Origin: HGM13006 sp900757695
GTDB lineage: Bacteria > Bacillota > Clostridia > Oscillospirales > Oscillospiraceae
NCBI GenBank assembly: GCA_959607825.1
Contig: CAUHNW010000007.1
Location: forward strand, 1-64,000
DNA length: 64,000 bases
Direction: 5' to 3'
A model generated the notes under the pieces. That model worked only from the letters and a program-made list of their open reading frames with translations. It was not told where the DNA came from and did not search any database. Shown here piece by piece: positions 1 to 8,634 of this stretch. The translations under genes and the position numbers were made by a program. The stretch's first letter is position 1; every line of letters starts with the position of its first letter.

Positions 1-2
1 CC

Positions 3-65
3 ACAGGAAGGCTGCTGGCTGATGCCAATCAGGAAGCATTCCATGCGGCCATCCGGATCCGATAA
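3..65 (+). CDS. C-terminal tail of an upstream gene (partial)
   Basis: An open frame runs in from the window edge and stops at TAA 63-65, six bases before the GGAGG site of the next gene. The residues (…LLADANQEAF…) have a plausible coding composition and the tight spacing suggests the same operon as the ABC genes that follow. Too short to identify; an accessory sugar-metabolism gene is only a guess. Confidence 0.4.
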   Translation, partial: TGRLLADANQEAFHAAIRIR

Positions 66-80
66 GGATAGGAGGCAGAA

Positions 81-1592
81 ATGAACGAGAATTTGAAGCA
101 GCCTGCGCCCCTGATGGAGCTGAGAGGGATTACCAAACGGTTCCCCGGCGTAACGGCCCTTTCCGATGTCAGCCTGAGCATCCATACCGGTGAGGTGCTG
201 GCACTGGTGGGCGAAAACGGTGCGGGAAAGTCCACGCTGATTAAGGTAATGACCGGCTTTCATCAGATGGACGAAGGCGAAATCTTAATTGACGGTGCCG
301 CAACCACCTTTACCCACCCCAATCAGGCCATTGACGCAGGCATTGCCTGCATCTATCAGGAGCTTTCCATTGTGCCGGACATTGATGTGGCAAAAAACCT
401 GTTCCTTGGAAACTGGCCGAAGAAGGGCGTGTTTCTGGACAACCGGACTATGTACCGGAAGGCAAAGGAGATTTTAAGCCGAATTCATCTGGACGTGGAT
501 CCCCATGTGAAGGCATCGAGCCTGTCTATTGCCCAGCAGCAGATGCTGGAGATCGGCAGGGCGTTGACCCGAAATGCCCGGATCATCATTATGGATGAGC
601 CGACCTCGTCCCTGACGGACCGGGAGGCGGATATTCTGCTGGAGCTGGTGATGCAGCTGAAGCGGGAGGGCGTTGCGATCATCTACATTTCTCATAAGCT
701 GGACGAGGTAATGGAGGTCAGCGACCGGGCTACCATCCTCTGCGACGGGAAAAACGTTACCACGGTGGAAACGAAGGATGTCACCCGGGAAAAGCTCATT
801 GAGTATATGCTGGGGCGTCCCATGGACGATATGTATGGCAAGCAGGAGGCAGAGCTGGGTGAGGTGCTGCTGAGCGTAGCGCATCTGACCCGGAAGGGCG
901 TGTTTTCCGACGTGAGCTTTGAGGCACGCAGAGGCGAAGTGCTGGGATTCTTTGGCCTGGTGGGCGCAGGACGTTCCGAGATCATGCGGGCGATTTTTGG
1001 GGTGGATGCCTATGACAGCGGCACCATCTCCATTGAAGGAAAGCCCGTGACCATCGCCAATCCTGTTCAGGCCCGGCGGCATGGTCTGGCGCTGGTGCCG
1101 GAGGATCGGAAAAAAGAGGGACTGGCCCTGCGGCTGAGCATCCTCAACAATATGACCATGGTAAAGATTTCGGAGATCAACCATTTGGGCTTTATCGACA
1201 AGAAAACCCAGCGGAGCTTGGCGGATCAGTATGTGAAGGAAATTCGTGTAAAAACCCCCTCTGTGAATCAGCTGGCGGGCAATCTCTCCGGCGGCAACCA
1301 GCAGAAGGTGGTAATCGCCAAGTGGCTGATGGAAGATCCGGATATTCTGATTCTGGATGAGCCCACCCGCGGCATTGACGTGGGCTCCAAAGCGGAAATC
1401 TATGAGATCATTTATGAAATTGCCAAGAAGGGCGCAGCCGTGATCGTGGTGTCCTCGGAGCTGCCGGAAATTCTGGGTATCTGTGACCGGATCATCACTG
1501 TGGCAGAGGGAAAAATTACGGCGGAATTCTCCGGAAAAACCGCAACGGACAAGGAAATCCTTGCTGCGGCATTGGGAGGTGTACCGGTATGA
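81..1592 (+). CDS. sugar ABC transporter ATP-binding protein (RbsA/MglA type)
   Basis: A 503-residue cytoplasmic ATPase with two ABC cassettes in tandem, as in RbsA, MglA and XylG. The first cassette has a full Walker A (GENGAGKST), the ABC motif LSIAQQQ and Walker B IIIMDEPTS. The second has the degenerate P-loop GLVGAGRSE typical of the family, LSGGNQQK and ILILDEPTRG. ATG 81 follows GGAGG at 71-75. The stop overlaps the next start (ATGA), so the three transporter genes are translationally coupled. It should energise import of a monosaccharide-like ligand; the actual substrate is unknown. Confidence 0.93.
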   Translation: MNENLKQPAPLMELRGITKRFPGVTALSDVSLSIHTGEVLALVGENGAGKSTLIKVMTGFHQMDEGEILIDGAATTFTHPNQAIDAGIACIYQELSIVPDIDVAKNLFLGNWPKKGVFLDNRTMYRKAKEILSRIHLDVDPHVKASSLSIAQQQMLEIGRALTRNARIIIMDEPTSSLTDREADILLELVMQLKREGVAIIYISHKLDEVMEVSDRATILCDGKNVTTVETKDVTREKLIEYMLGRPMDDMYGKQEAELGEVLLSVAHLTRKGVFSDVSFEARRGEVLGFFGLVGAGRSEIMRAIFGVDAYDSGTISIEGKPVTIANPVQARRHGLALVPEDRKKEGLALRLSILNNMTMVKISEINHLGFIDKKTQRSLADQYVKEIRVKTPSVNQLAGNLSGGNQQKVVIAKWLMEDPDILILDEPTRGIDVGSKAEIYEIIYEIAKKGAAVIVVSSELPEILGICDRIITVAEGKITAEFSGKTATDKEILAAALGGVPV

Positions 1593-2572
1593 CAGCGTTA
1601 AAAACAAAATACACCACGGTAAGCCAGTGGATGCAGAAGCACCACATTCGGGGCATTTATCTGATGATCGTGCTGTATGTAATCGTGGTAGCGATGCTGA
1701 ACAGTTCCTTCCTGACTGTGGGCAACTGGGTGAACCTGCTCCGTCAGGTGGCGGTATATGGCATTGTATCCTGCGGCATTACGCTGATTATGCTTACAGG
1801 GCGCACAGATCTCTCTGCCGGTATGATGTTGACGTTTCTGGCGAATATCTCCTGCTACTATGTCACTCCGGCGGTACAGAATCAGGCGCTTGCAATCGTA
1901 CTGCCGCTGCTCATCGGCTTGGTAGGCGGACTGCTCAACGGGATTCTGGTGGGCGTCATTCGACTAAACTCCTTTGTTTCCACGCTGGGCATGATGAGCC
2001 TGTATACCGGTGCGGTGCTGCTGTTTACCAAGAAAAATACTTCCCTCACCGGCGATGCTTCCATGACCTTCTACAGGGCGTTGGGACAGGGCAGTGTGCT
2101 GGGGATTCCGGTGCCGGTGATCATTCTGCTGGTGGTGGCGGCGATCTGCGGGATCGTCCTGCGAAAGACGGTCTATGGCAGCCACATCTACGCCGTGGGC
2201 AGCAATATGATTAACGCCCGGTTCTCCGGCATCAATGCAACCGGCATTATCATTTCGGTTTATACCATCTCCGGACTGCTGACGGGGCTTGCATCGGTTG
2301 TGATGTGCTCCCGGATCATGTCCGCACAGCCGAAAATGGGCGCAGGCTATGAGTTTACCGCACTGACCGCAGTGGTGCTGGGCGGACTGTCCATCACCGG
2401 CGGCAAGGGCAATATCCTCGGCACCCTCATCGGTGTTTTGATCCTCGGCATCATCGATAACAGCTTTGTCATTCTGGGACTGGACACCAACCTCCAGTAC
2501 ATTGTCAAGGGCGCCATTCTGGTGATTGCCGTTGCCATTCAGATTCGCAGCGAAAGGAGGGCGGGACTGTGA
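1589..2572 (+). CDS. sugar ABC transporter permease (RbsC type) 1
   Basis: A 327-residue polytopic membrane protein of the BPD_transp_2/RbsC family. It has an N-terminal membrane helix after a short basic start, multiple hydrophobic segments, and the conserved late motif region GYEFTALTAVVLGG…GGKGN. It overlaps the ATPase gene by four bases upstream and the second permease by four bases downstream. Two different RbsC-type permeases in one operon implies a heterodimeric channel, as in YtfT/YjfF-type systems. Confidence 0.93.
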   Translation: MTALKTKYTTVSQWMQKHHIRGIYLMIVLYVIVVAMLNSSFLTVGNWVNLLRQVAVYGIVSCGITLIMLTGRTDLSAGMMLTFLANISCYYVTPAVQNQALAIVLPLLIGLVGGLLNGILVGVIRLNSFVSTLGMMSLYTGAVLLFTKKNTSLTGDASMTFYRALGQGSVLGIPVPVIILLVVAAICGIVLRKTVYGSHIYAVGSNMINARFSGINATGIIISVYTISGLLTGLASVVMCSRIMSAQPKMGAGYEFTALTAVVLGGLSITGGKGNILGTLIGVLILGIIDNSFVILGLDTNLQYIVKGAILVIAVAIQIRSERRAGL

Positions 2573-3525
2573 AAAAGTGTAAAGAGCTGTTTGCGGAGTA
2601 CAATATCATCCTGATCCTCGTCCTGATCCTGGGCTATGGCGTCTGGTTTGTGCCCTACTTTGCCAGCGCAAATAACGTCTATAAGCTGCTGGCGGATTTT
2701 AGTATGTACGGCATTGCGGCCATCGGCATGTCCTTCCTGCTGATTTCCGGCGAAATTGACCTGTCGCTGGGCATGTCCGTGGCGCTGTCTACCATTGTCT
2801 CCTCGCTGATCGGCTCCCGGTTCGGCGGTGTGGCAGGTCTGCTTGCGGCGGTTGTAGTATGCGGCCTTGTGGGGGCCTTCAACGGATTTCTGGTGACAAA
2901 GCTGCGGATCAGCTCGCTGATCGCATCCATTGCCACCATGACAGCCCTCAGTGGTGTGTGCTATATCCTCGGAAATGGCGCAACGGTACCCAACACCAGC
3001 CCGTTTTTGCAGGGGCTTTACGGATTTCGCCTGTTTGGACTGAAGTTCTTGCAGCTGCCGGTTCTGCTGTTTGCGCTGTGTCTCATTGGCTTTGGGCTGC
3101 TGCTCCATCGAACCCGATTTGGCAACGGCATCTATGTGGCAGGCGGCAATGCAGAGGCAGGCTATTCTGCTGGCATTGAAATTGGAGTCACGAAGACCAT
3201 CTGCTTTATCATTGGCGGTGTTTGTGCCGGAATCACCGGTGTGCTGCTGTCATCCTATGTGTATGCCGGTGCGGTCAGCTATGGCGAGGGGTTGAACATC
3301 ACCCTGATTTCTGCCAGCGTATTGGGCGGCGTGAAATTTACCGGCGGCAAGGGCAGCGTAATCCGCACGCTGCTGGGCATTATTGTGGTTCGCGCGATTA
3401 TCAACATTGCGTCGCTTCTGTCCTTTGACGCATGGGCACAGAATATCCTTACCGGCGCACTGCTGCTGGCGGTACTGATCGTAGACCGCTGCACCAGAGA
3501 GCAGCGCTTGGAGGATGCCGTTTAA
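2569..3525 (+). CDS. sugar ABC transporter permease (RbsC type) 2
   Basis: A 318-residue RbsC-family permease. GTG 2569 overlaps the stop of permease 1 (GTGA). It keeps the family features SGEIDLSLGM near residue 65 and LGGVKFTGGKG near the C-terminus. It presumably pairs with the first permease. The binding-protein gene begins 43 bases after its stop. Confidence 0.92.
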   Translation: MKKCKELFAEYNIILILVLILGYGVWFVPYFASANNVYKLLADFSMYGIAAIGMSFLLISGEIDLSLGMSVALSTIVSSLIGSRFGGVAGLLAAVVVCGLVGAFNGFLVTKLRISSLIASIATMTALSGVCYILGNGATVPNTSPFLQGLYGFRLFGLKFLQLPVLLFALCLIGFGLLLHRTRFGNGIYVAGGNAEAGYSAGIEIGVTKTICFIIGGVCAGITGVLLSSYVYAGAVSYGEGLNITLISASVLGGVKFTGGKGSVIRTLLGIIVVRAIINIASLLSFDAWAQNILTGALLLAVLIVDRCTREQRLEDAV

Positions 3526-3568
3526 TTGTCATTCACAGCGGATGCTGTTATTAAAGGAGGAACTACTG

Positions 3569-4609
3569 ATGAAATGTAAAAAGAACCTGTTATCCATGCT
3601 GCTGGCACTGACGATGATCCTTGGAATCCTTGCAGGCTGCGGCGCAACACCCGCTTCCGGCGGCGCATCCTCTGCGGCCGCATCGGACAAAGCCCCTGCT
3701 GCATCCACGGAAGAGACCGCCAAGGATGCTCCGGCTGCCCCGGCGGATCAGCAGATCACCGTTGGCGTATCCGTTGCAACGGCCACCAACAACCCTCACA
3801 TTGTCTCTCTGGTGGAAGCGCTGACGGCTGCACTGGAGGCACAGGGGTGGACTGTAGACCTTCAGGATGCGGACAATGATTCCGCCAAGCAGAGCACCCA
3901 GTTCGACACTCTGGTGACCAAGGGCGTAGATCTGATTGTCTACTGGGCAAACGATGCACAGGCAGCCGTTGCCGACTGTAAAAAGGCCGCCGATGCAGGG
4001 ATCCCCGTGATTTCCTATTTCATCGACACTGCCGAGGACGCCCATCAGTTTATTGAGGCCTATGTGGGTGCAGACCAGCTGGTGATCGCCAATGTAGTGG
4101 GCGAAGAGACGAAGGCGCTGCTGGGCGATTCCGGCAAGGTATGCATCATCAACGGCAAGGAGGGAAAGACCGACTTTGTACAGCGCTCCGAGGGCTTCCG
4201 GAAGTCGCTGGAGGGCACCGGGATCGAAATCCTGGCGGAGGAATACAGCGATTCTGACCGTACACAGGCTCAGACTATTATGGAAAACTTCCTGACCACC
4301 TATCCTGACATTGATCTGGTATTTACCACCTCTGATGACTTTGGATATGGTGCGCTGAACGCCATTAAGGCCGCAGGCAAGGCGGGCGACATCAAGATCG
4401 TTTCCATTGACGGTCAGCCCGAGGTGCTTCAGGCCATTAAGGACGGCGAGTGGAGCTCTACCATCTACCAGACCCCGGCCATGATGGCCGAGAAGGTAGT
4501 GGAAGTGGCAAACCGCGTTCTCGCTGGTGAGAAGATCGAGGAGTACAACCAGAATACCGACTACTATCTGGTGACCGAGGATAACGTAGACGAGTATCTG
4601 AACCGCTGA
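3569..4609 (+). CDS. sugar-type ABC substrate-binding lipoprotein (Peripla_BP_4)
   Basis: A 346-residue lipoprotein whose lipobox LAGC follows a hydrophobic signal near residues 8-23, then an Ala/Ser-rich linker and a Peripla_BP_4 fold of the RbsB/YtfQ type (start of fold TVGVSVATATNNPH; DLVFTTSDD; IKIVSIDGQP). ATG 3569 is chosen because AAAGGAGG lies at 3553-3560; the longer frame from 3515 overlaps the permease and has no such site. This is the only SBP in the window with its own permeases and ATPase. Confidence 0.92.
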   Translation: MKCKKNLLSMLLALTMILGILAGCGATPASGGASSAAASDKAPAASTEETAKDAPAAPADQQITVGVSVATATNNPHIVSLVEALTAALEAQGWTVDLQDADNDSAKQSTQFDTLVTKGVDLIVYWANDAQAAVADCKKAADAGIPVISYFIDTAEDAHQFIEAYVGADQLVIANVVGEETKALLGDSGKVCIINGKEGKTDFVQRSEGFRKSLEGTGIEILAEEYSDSDRTQAQTIMENFLTTYPDIDLVFTTSDDFGYGALNAIKAAGKAGDIKIVSIDGQPEVLQAIKDGEWSSTIYQTPAMMAEKVVEVANRVLAGEKIEEYNQNTDYYLVTEDNVDEYLNR

Positions 4610-4639
4610 CCCTTTCTGAGGGAACCCCCATCTCATAAA

Positions 4640-4675
4640 AGCGCCTGACACCGGATTCCATCAGTGTCAGGCGCT
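4640..4675. terminator. bidirectional terminator between ABC operon and LysR gene
   Basis: A perfect 12-bp stem (AGCGCCTGACAC / GTGTCAGGCGCT) with a 12-nt loop lies between the convergent genes. On the minus strand it is followed by a short T stretch. Confidence 0.75.
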
Positions 4676-4680
4676 GTGCG

Positions 4681-5646
4681 TTATTCTGTTTTGCCGTCAA
4701 ACTCCACATGCCAGAACATATCGGACAATTCTTCGGGGTATTTTTCAATGATCCGACATCGGTCAGTGCTGAAATATTCTGCGGTTTTCTGCAAAAAGTC
4801 CAAGGCGGAATCGGTTAACCGGACGCCCTGCCGCCGTACAATTCCCATCTGGGAGGCAGGAAGCAGCTCGTGGAAGCGAAGATAGGCAATGGGCAGCGTT
4901 GCATCAAGATCCAGATATCGGAAGAAACAGGGAAGCGGGGTCAAGGAGATACCGCGTCCGGCTTCCAGAAGTGCCATCTCAATTTGGGAATTATCACATT
5001 CAAACATGATATTGGGCTGGAAGCCATAGGCACCGCCAACTTCGTTCAGAAAGTCACTGTCATCCCGGCTGTAGTTACAGATAAGCGGTTCCCCAACCAG
5101 ATCGGAAATGGAGATGACCTTTTTTGCGGCAAGGGGATGATCGGCCCGGACGATTGCGACCCGTTCGCTGGTGAGCAGTGGAGCGTACTCCAGAATTTTT
5201 GTTTTTGGCTTTCCGTAATAAAATCCGAAATCGGCATCATCGGAGAGTACCCGGTCATAAACATCCAGATTTGCACAGTTTACCTGCCGCAGCGTCATAC
5301 TGCTGTCGGTGGGGTAATAGGAACGCAGCACTTCGAATACAAAATCCATCTGACTGCCCACAACACGCAGCTGATCCCGGCTGGCACGCTGAGCGGCTTT
5401 TACGGCGTCAATTCCGGCGTTTAGCTCACTGAGCACACGCTCTGCATAGGAAAGAAACAACTGACCGTTTGGGGTCAGGGAAACCTTACCCCGGCGGCGC
5501 TCAAAGAGCTTGACACCCAAATCGTCCTCCAATCGAGACAGCGAGGTGGAGAGATTGGGCTGGCTGACAAACAGCGCCTTGGCTGCCCGTGTGATATTTT
5601 CGTACTGTGCAATGGTGCAAAAATATTGGAGCTGCAATAGGTCCAT
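4681..5646 (-). CDS. LysR-family transcriptional regulator
   Basis: A 321-residue LysR protein. The N-terminal winged helix-turn-helix (residues 1-60: LQLQYFCTIAQYENITRAAK, FVSQPNLSTSLSRLE) precedes a LysR substrate-binding domain (about 90-300). It is convergent with the ABC importer and could control it, but LysR genes usually regulate divergent neighbours, so the target is uncertain. A good sigma-70 promoter lies upstream at 5693-5721. Confidence 0.9.
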   Translation of the reverse strand: MDLLQLQYFCTIAQYENITRAAKALFVSQPNLSTSLSRLEDDLGVKLFERRRGKVSLTPNGQLFLSYAERVLSELNAGIDAVKAAQRASRDQLRVVGSQMDFVFEVLRSYYPTDSSMTLRQVNCANLDVYDRVLSDDADFGFYYGKPKTKILEYAPLLTSERVAIVRADHPLAAKKVISISDLVGEPLICNYSRDDSDFLNEVGGAYGFQPNIMFECDNSQIEMALLEAGRGISLTPLPCFFRYLDLDATLPIAYLRFHELLPASQMGIVRRQGVRLTDSALDFLQKTAEYFSTDRCRIIEKYPEELSDMFWHVEFDGKTE

Positions 5647-5692
5647 AAGAGGTCACCTGTCCACAAAATGATTTGAGAAATGTTACAAAAGT

Positions 5693-5721
5693 ATTATATC
5701 ACAATACAACAGGATGCGCAA
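5693..5721 (-). promoter_or_regulatory. sigma-70 promoter of the LysR gene
   Basis: On the minus strand TTGCGC is followed after 17 bases by TATAAT, about 40 bases upstream of the LysR start. Confidence 0.6.
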
Positions 5722-5874
5722 ACAGAAAGCGGAGCGCAGCGCCTTAGGCTTTTACTTTCAGTCGGGAAAAATGAATGGTGCAGGCAATACCGCAAAGTGG
5801 CTGTTATATGCTACAGGAAAATCAGCCCAGAGCACCGTGTCTGTTTTAGAAAAATTGTATTTGACAAAGCATCA

Positions 5875-5902
5875 CCCCCTACAACCGCACGGTTGTAGGG
5901 GG
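5875..5902. repeat. short GC-rich inverted repeat in a 260-bp gene-free gap
   Basis: A perfect 12-bp stem (CCCCCTACAACC / GGTTGTAGGGGG) around loop GCAC. It lies six bases beyond the stop of the second LysR gene and may end that transcript, but it lacks a T-run and resembles the dispersed short palindromes common in gut Clostridia. I see no gene in the rest of 5647-5907, which otherwise holds only the promoter above. Confidence 0.55.
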
Positions 5903-5907
5903 CGCCG

Positions 5908-6816
5908 TTATTTCTGTAGTGGAGGATAGTACCAGCGGCTTGGGGCGCAGCGGGCTCGGAGAAAATCAAGGAATTCAGTGGTCAGGGTATTGCACTGCTC
6001 TGGGAGAGAGAGACATAAAAGGTGTACGGATTCATCCGGCAGCCGATAAGCACGGACTGCGGAATTGTCATGAAGACTGCTAAAACCGGTTCCGAATGCA
6101 ATGGCTGTGCCCAACTCTGACATCAGGTAGGTGGAATATGGGTTTGCGGTGTTACAGACATGTGCCGGGAAGAACTGCTGCTTGGCGCAGATGCTGTAGA
6201 TTCGATTAGTGCGGGTATCACAGTTGGTCAGGTAAAAGGGAAGATCCTGAAAATCACGCAGCTGGGCATTGGCAGATGCACGGGGATGATCCTTGCTGAC
6301 GAAAAAGTAAAAGGGCGTTTGGCACAGGGGGATGGCCTCCAATTCCGGAAAATCCCCGCCGAAATCGTCGGTGCACAGCACAAGATCGAACTTCCCCTCG
6401 GAAATCCAATCGATCAAATCATTGAAGGTGTCCGGCTGCCCAAACCAGATCTGGGCACCGGTTTCCTTTGAAAACTCCCTGCATAACGGGTTGAGGAATG
6501 GCCCCGGACGCAGCCCGGCGGCACAGCCGATATTCAGTACCCGGCCATTGGAGCGCTCATTATTATGGATTTCTACCATGGCCAGTTCCATCCCACGCTG
6601 TATGGAATGAAACGTTTTTTGCATGACGGCGCCGGCTTCAGTCAGTTCTACACCACGGGGGACACGGGTAAACAACACGCAGTCCAGCTCCTGCTCCAGC
6701 TGGCTGATCTGCTTACTCAATGCCTGCTGGGTAATGTGCAAGGCTTTTGCAGCCGCAGAAAAGTTCAGAAGTTCGGAAAGAACCAGAAAATATTTGATCT
6801 TTATTTCATTCAGCAT
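5908..6816 (-). CDS. LysR-family transcriptional regulator
   Basis: A 302-residue LysR protein with HTH at residues 1-60 (IKIKYFLVLSELLNFSAAAK, HITQQALSKQISQLE) and a periplasmic-binding-like effector domain. It faces the flippase/PAP2 relic, so its original target may be lost. ATG 6816 is the only good start; no strong Shine-Dalgarno is seen. Confidence 0.88.
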   Translation of the reverse strand: MLNEIKIKYFLVLSELLNFSAAAKALHITQQALSKQISQLEQELDCVLFTRVPRGVELTEAGAVMQKTFHSIQRGMELAMVEIHNNERSNGRVLNIGCAAGLRPGPFLNPLCREFSKETGAQIWFGQPDTFNDLIDWISEGKFDLVLCTDDFGGDFPELEAIPLCQTPFYFFVSKDHPRASANAQLRDFQDLPFYLTNCDTRTNRIYSICAKQQFFPAHVCNTANPYSTYLMSELGTAIAFGTGFSSLHDNSAVRAYRLPDESVHLLCLSLPEQCNTLTTEFLDFLRARCAPSRWYYPPLQK

Positions 6817-6864
6817 TCCTCATTGTCCGGGATAATCCCAGACGGGAAAATCCTTGAGCACGAA

Positions 6865-7273
6865 ATGAACAAGTATCAGACCCTTGCAACCAATACCCTG
6901 CTGATGAGCATAGGCACCTTTGGCTCCAAGCTGCTGGTGTTCCTGATGGTGCGGTTTTATACCAGCTATCTCACGCCAGCAGAGTATGGAACCGCCGATC
7001 TCATTACCCAAACGGCAAATCTTCTGATTCCGCTGGTGTCTCTGGACATTGCGGACGCAGTATTTCGGTTTGTGGCAGACCGCCGGAGCGGAGGCACGGA
7101 GGTGTTTCGGATATGCGGCGATTCCACTGGCTGCACTAACCGCATTTTCGCGGCTGTATCTCTATGTACACTTTCCCAGTGACGTTTTGGCCGGGGCGAT
7201 TTTGGGCGTGGTCATTGGCGCCATGGCATATAGCTGGGGCGGAAAGGCATTGGAGAAGCTGGAGAAGCGATAA
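6865..7273 (+). pseudogene. chimeric relic: polysaccharide flippase N-terminus joined to PAP2 phosphatase C-terminus
   Basis: From ATG 6865 the first ~80 codons read as the N-terminus of a Wzx/MATE-type flippase (NTLLMSIGTFGSKLLVFLMV, SYLTPAEYGTADL). After about position 7105 this frame loses similarity. A different plus-strand frame then gives the C-terminal signature of a membrane PAP2 phosphatase (SRLYLYVHFPSDVLAG, then a hydrophobic helix) up to TAA at 7273. Two truncated genes are therefore fused out of frame, most simply by one deletion. Neither product should work. Misassembly is the alternative. Confidence 0.65.
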
Positions 7274-7315
7274 AACGCCATCTATATTATCTGCATACCG
7301 ACTGAATCCATTCAA

Positions 7316-7363
7316 AAACCACCGGGAAGACGGAACATCTGCTCCGAAGCTTCCCGGTGGTTT
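7316..7363 (-). terminator. terminator after the sensor-receiver gene
   Basis: A 14-bp stem (AAACCACCGGGAAG / CTTCCCGGTGGTTT) begins three bases past the stop on the minus strand and is followed there by TTTTTG. Confidence 0.75.
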
Positions 7364-7365
7364 GC

Positions 7366-8259
7366 CTATTCTGGGGTATTCTGATGCAGCAGCTGCCAAA
7401 TGAGCTGGCATAGCTTTTCCGCATCCATGGGCTTGGGCAGGTGTGCATTCATGCCTGCCTCCAGACATTTTTTCTCGCCCTCCATAAATGCGTTGGCAGT
7501 CAGGACGATAATGGGGATCTCTTTGGCATCCGGCCTTGGCAGTGCCCGGATTGCTTTGGCTGCCTCCATGCCGTTCATTACCGGCATCATCACATCCATG
7601 AGGATCACGTCAAAGCTCCCCGATGGCCGGTCCCGGAATGCGGTCAGGGCCTTTGCCCCGTCCTCTGCCCGAAATACCGTTGCGCCTCGGGATTCCAGCA
7701 GCGTAGTGGCCACCATACAGTTTAGCTCGTTGTCCTCGGCCAGCAGGATCCGGATTCCCACCAGCGTGGTTTCTCGCTCCAGCTCTGCTTTGCTGCTGCG
7801 TGCATGCTTCATGCACACGGAGCCCGGGGAGAAACGGATGATCTCCCAATCGCTGTGGGGAATTGGTGCATAGGAGAGATAGACATCCTCCGTGCCGTGC
7901 TGGGAACGAAAAGCGCCGTGGCCTTCCCCGCCGCTCAGATAATCTGCCTGTACCGTTTCCCAGTCAAAGCCGCTTACGCCGGATTCGTTCAAATCATGAA
8001 TGCTTCCGAGACCATCGTTCCATGAATCGATCAGAAGATCCCCGGTGCCCCGCTCAAATACCATGAGCTGCTCCCCCTGCCGGTAGGCATTCGGGAGAAA
8101 CACGCTGGCAAAGGGCTCCAGCTCATACTGGATCATCTGGGACATCTGGTCTCTGGAGTCGTCCAGAATGCTAAAGCACTGCTCTGTGGCCACCTGCTGG
8201 ATCGAGAAAGAATAGTGGAGCAGAATGCCGATGATCACCAGGATCAGCAGCGCCGTCAT
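7366..8259 (-). CDS. membrane sensor fused directly to a receiver domain (hybrid kinase lacking its kinase core)
   Basis: A 297-residue protein. A membrane helix (residues 1-20) is followed by part of an extracytoplasmic Cache-like sensor (about 25-160; SYAPIPHSDWEIIRF). It then passes straight into a complete REC domain (about 177-295) with ILLAEDNELN, phospho-acceptor Asp in ILMDVMMP, VLTANAF and PKPMD. In hybrid kinases a second membrane helix, HisKA and HATPase domains stand between these parts; here they are absent. The frame is intact, so a product could be made, but it could not autophosphorylate. It is probably a deletion derivative. In-frame residues resembling a kinase N-terminus (KEKYWNKKYIYIE) precede ATG 8259 without a start codon. 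Confidence 0.7.
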   Translation of the reverse strand: MTALLILVIIGILLHYSFSIQQVATEQCFSILDDSRDQMSQMIQYELEPFASVFLPNAYRQGEQLMVFERGTGDLLIDSWNDGLGSIHDLNESGVSGFDWETVQADYLSGGEGHGAFRSQHGTEDVYLSYAPIPHSDWEIIRFSPGSVCMKHARSSKAELERETTLVGIRILLAEDNELNCMVATTLLESRGATVFRAEDGAKALTAFRDRPSGSFDVILMDVMMPVMNGMEAAKAIRALPRPDAKEIPIIVLTANAFMEGEKKCLEAGMNAHLPKPMDAEKLCQLIWQLLHQNTPE

Positions 8260-8443
8260 CTCTATGTAAATGTACTTTTTGTTCCAATACTTCTCTTTCG
8301 TGGGTACCTCTTCTTATTCTATCACTTATCTTCTCTTGCGGCAGAGGGCCGCACCGGGGCACAGCGATAATATCCATATTGGTGTACCGCATTTTCCCGA
8401 AATAGAATACTATAAAAATCATTCTGCCTGCGATTAACAGGGC

Positions 8444-8572
8444 GTGCTGCATTTACCGGAGAAGCACGGCGGAGCGGACATCGCATGCGCAATGGCTTAC
8501 ATTGGGCGGAAACTGTGCATCGAGGTGCAAAATACCAGTACCCTCGCAGCCGGAACAGCGGAGGGCGGTTAA
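8444..8572 (+). other. possible 42-codon ORF or gene tail
   Basis: An open frame from GTG 8444 to TAA 8570-8572 has coding-like residues (IACAMAYIGRKLC) and ends six bases before the sigma-54 promoter. No ribosome site is visible. It may be the remnant of a deleted gene; I do not recognise it. Confidence 0.2.
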
Positions 8573-8577
8573 GGCGT

Positions 8578-8594
8578 TGGCACAAAACTTGCAT
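8578..8594 (+). promoter_or_regulatory. sigma-54 promoter (-24/-12) of OYE gene 1
   Basis: TGGCACAAAACTTGCAT matches the sigma-54 consensus TGGCAC-N5-TTGCW exactly, with GG (8579-8580) and GC (8591-8592) ten bases apart. It places the transcript start near 8604, downstream of the most distal ATG of the frame, so it also decides the translation start. Confidence 0.88.
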
Positions 8595-8634
8595 ATTCCA
8601 GATCAAGAGACAAGCAACAAAGGAGTGTATCATT

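Noticed and set aside
8485..8634. A 50-codon N-terminal extension of OYE 1
   Set aside because: It starts upstream of the sigma-54 promoter and has no family similarity; GTG 8635 has the ribosome site.
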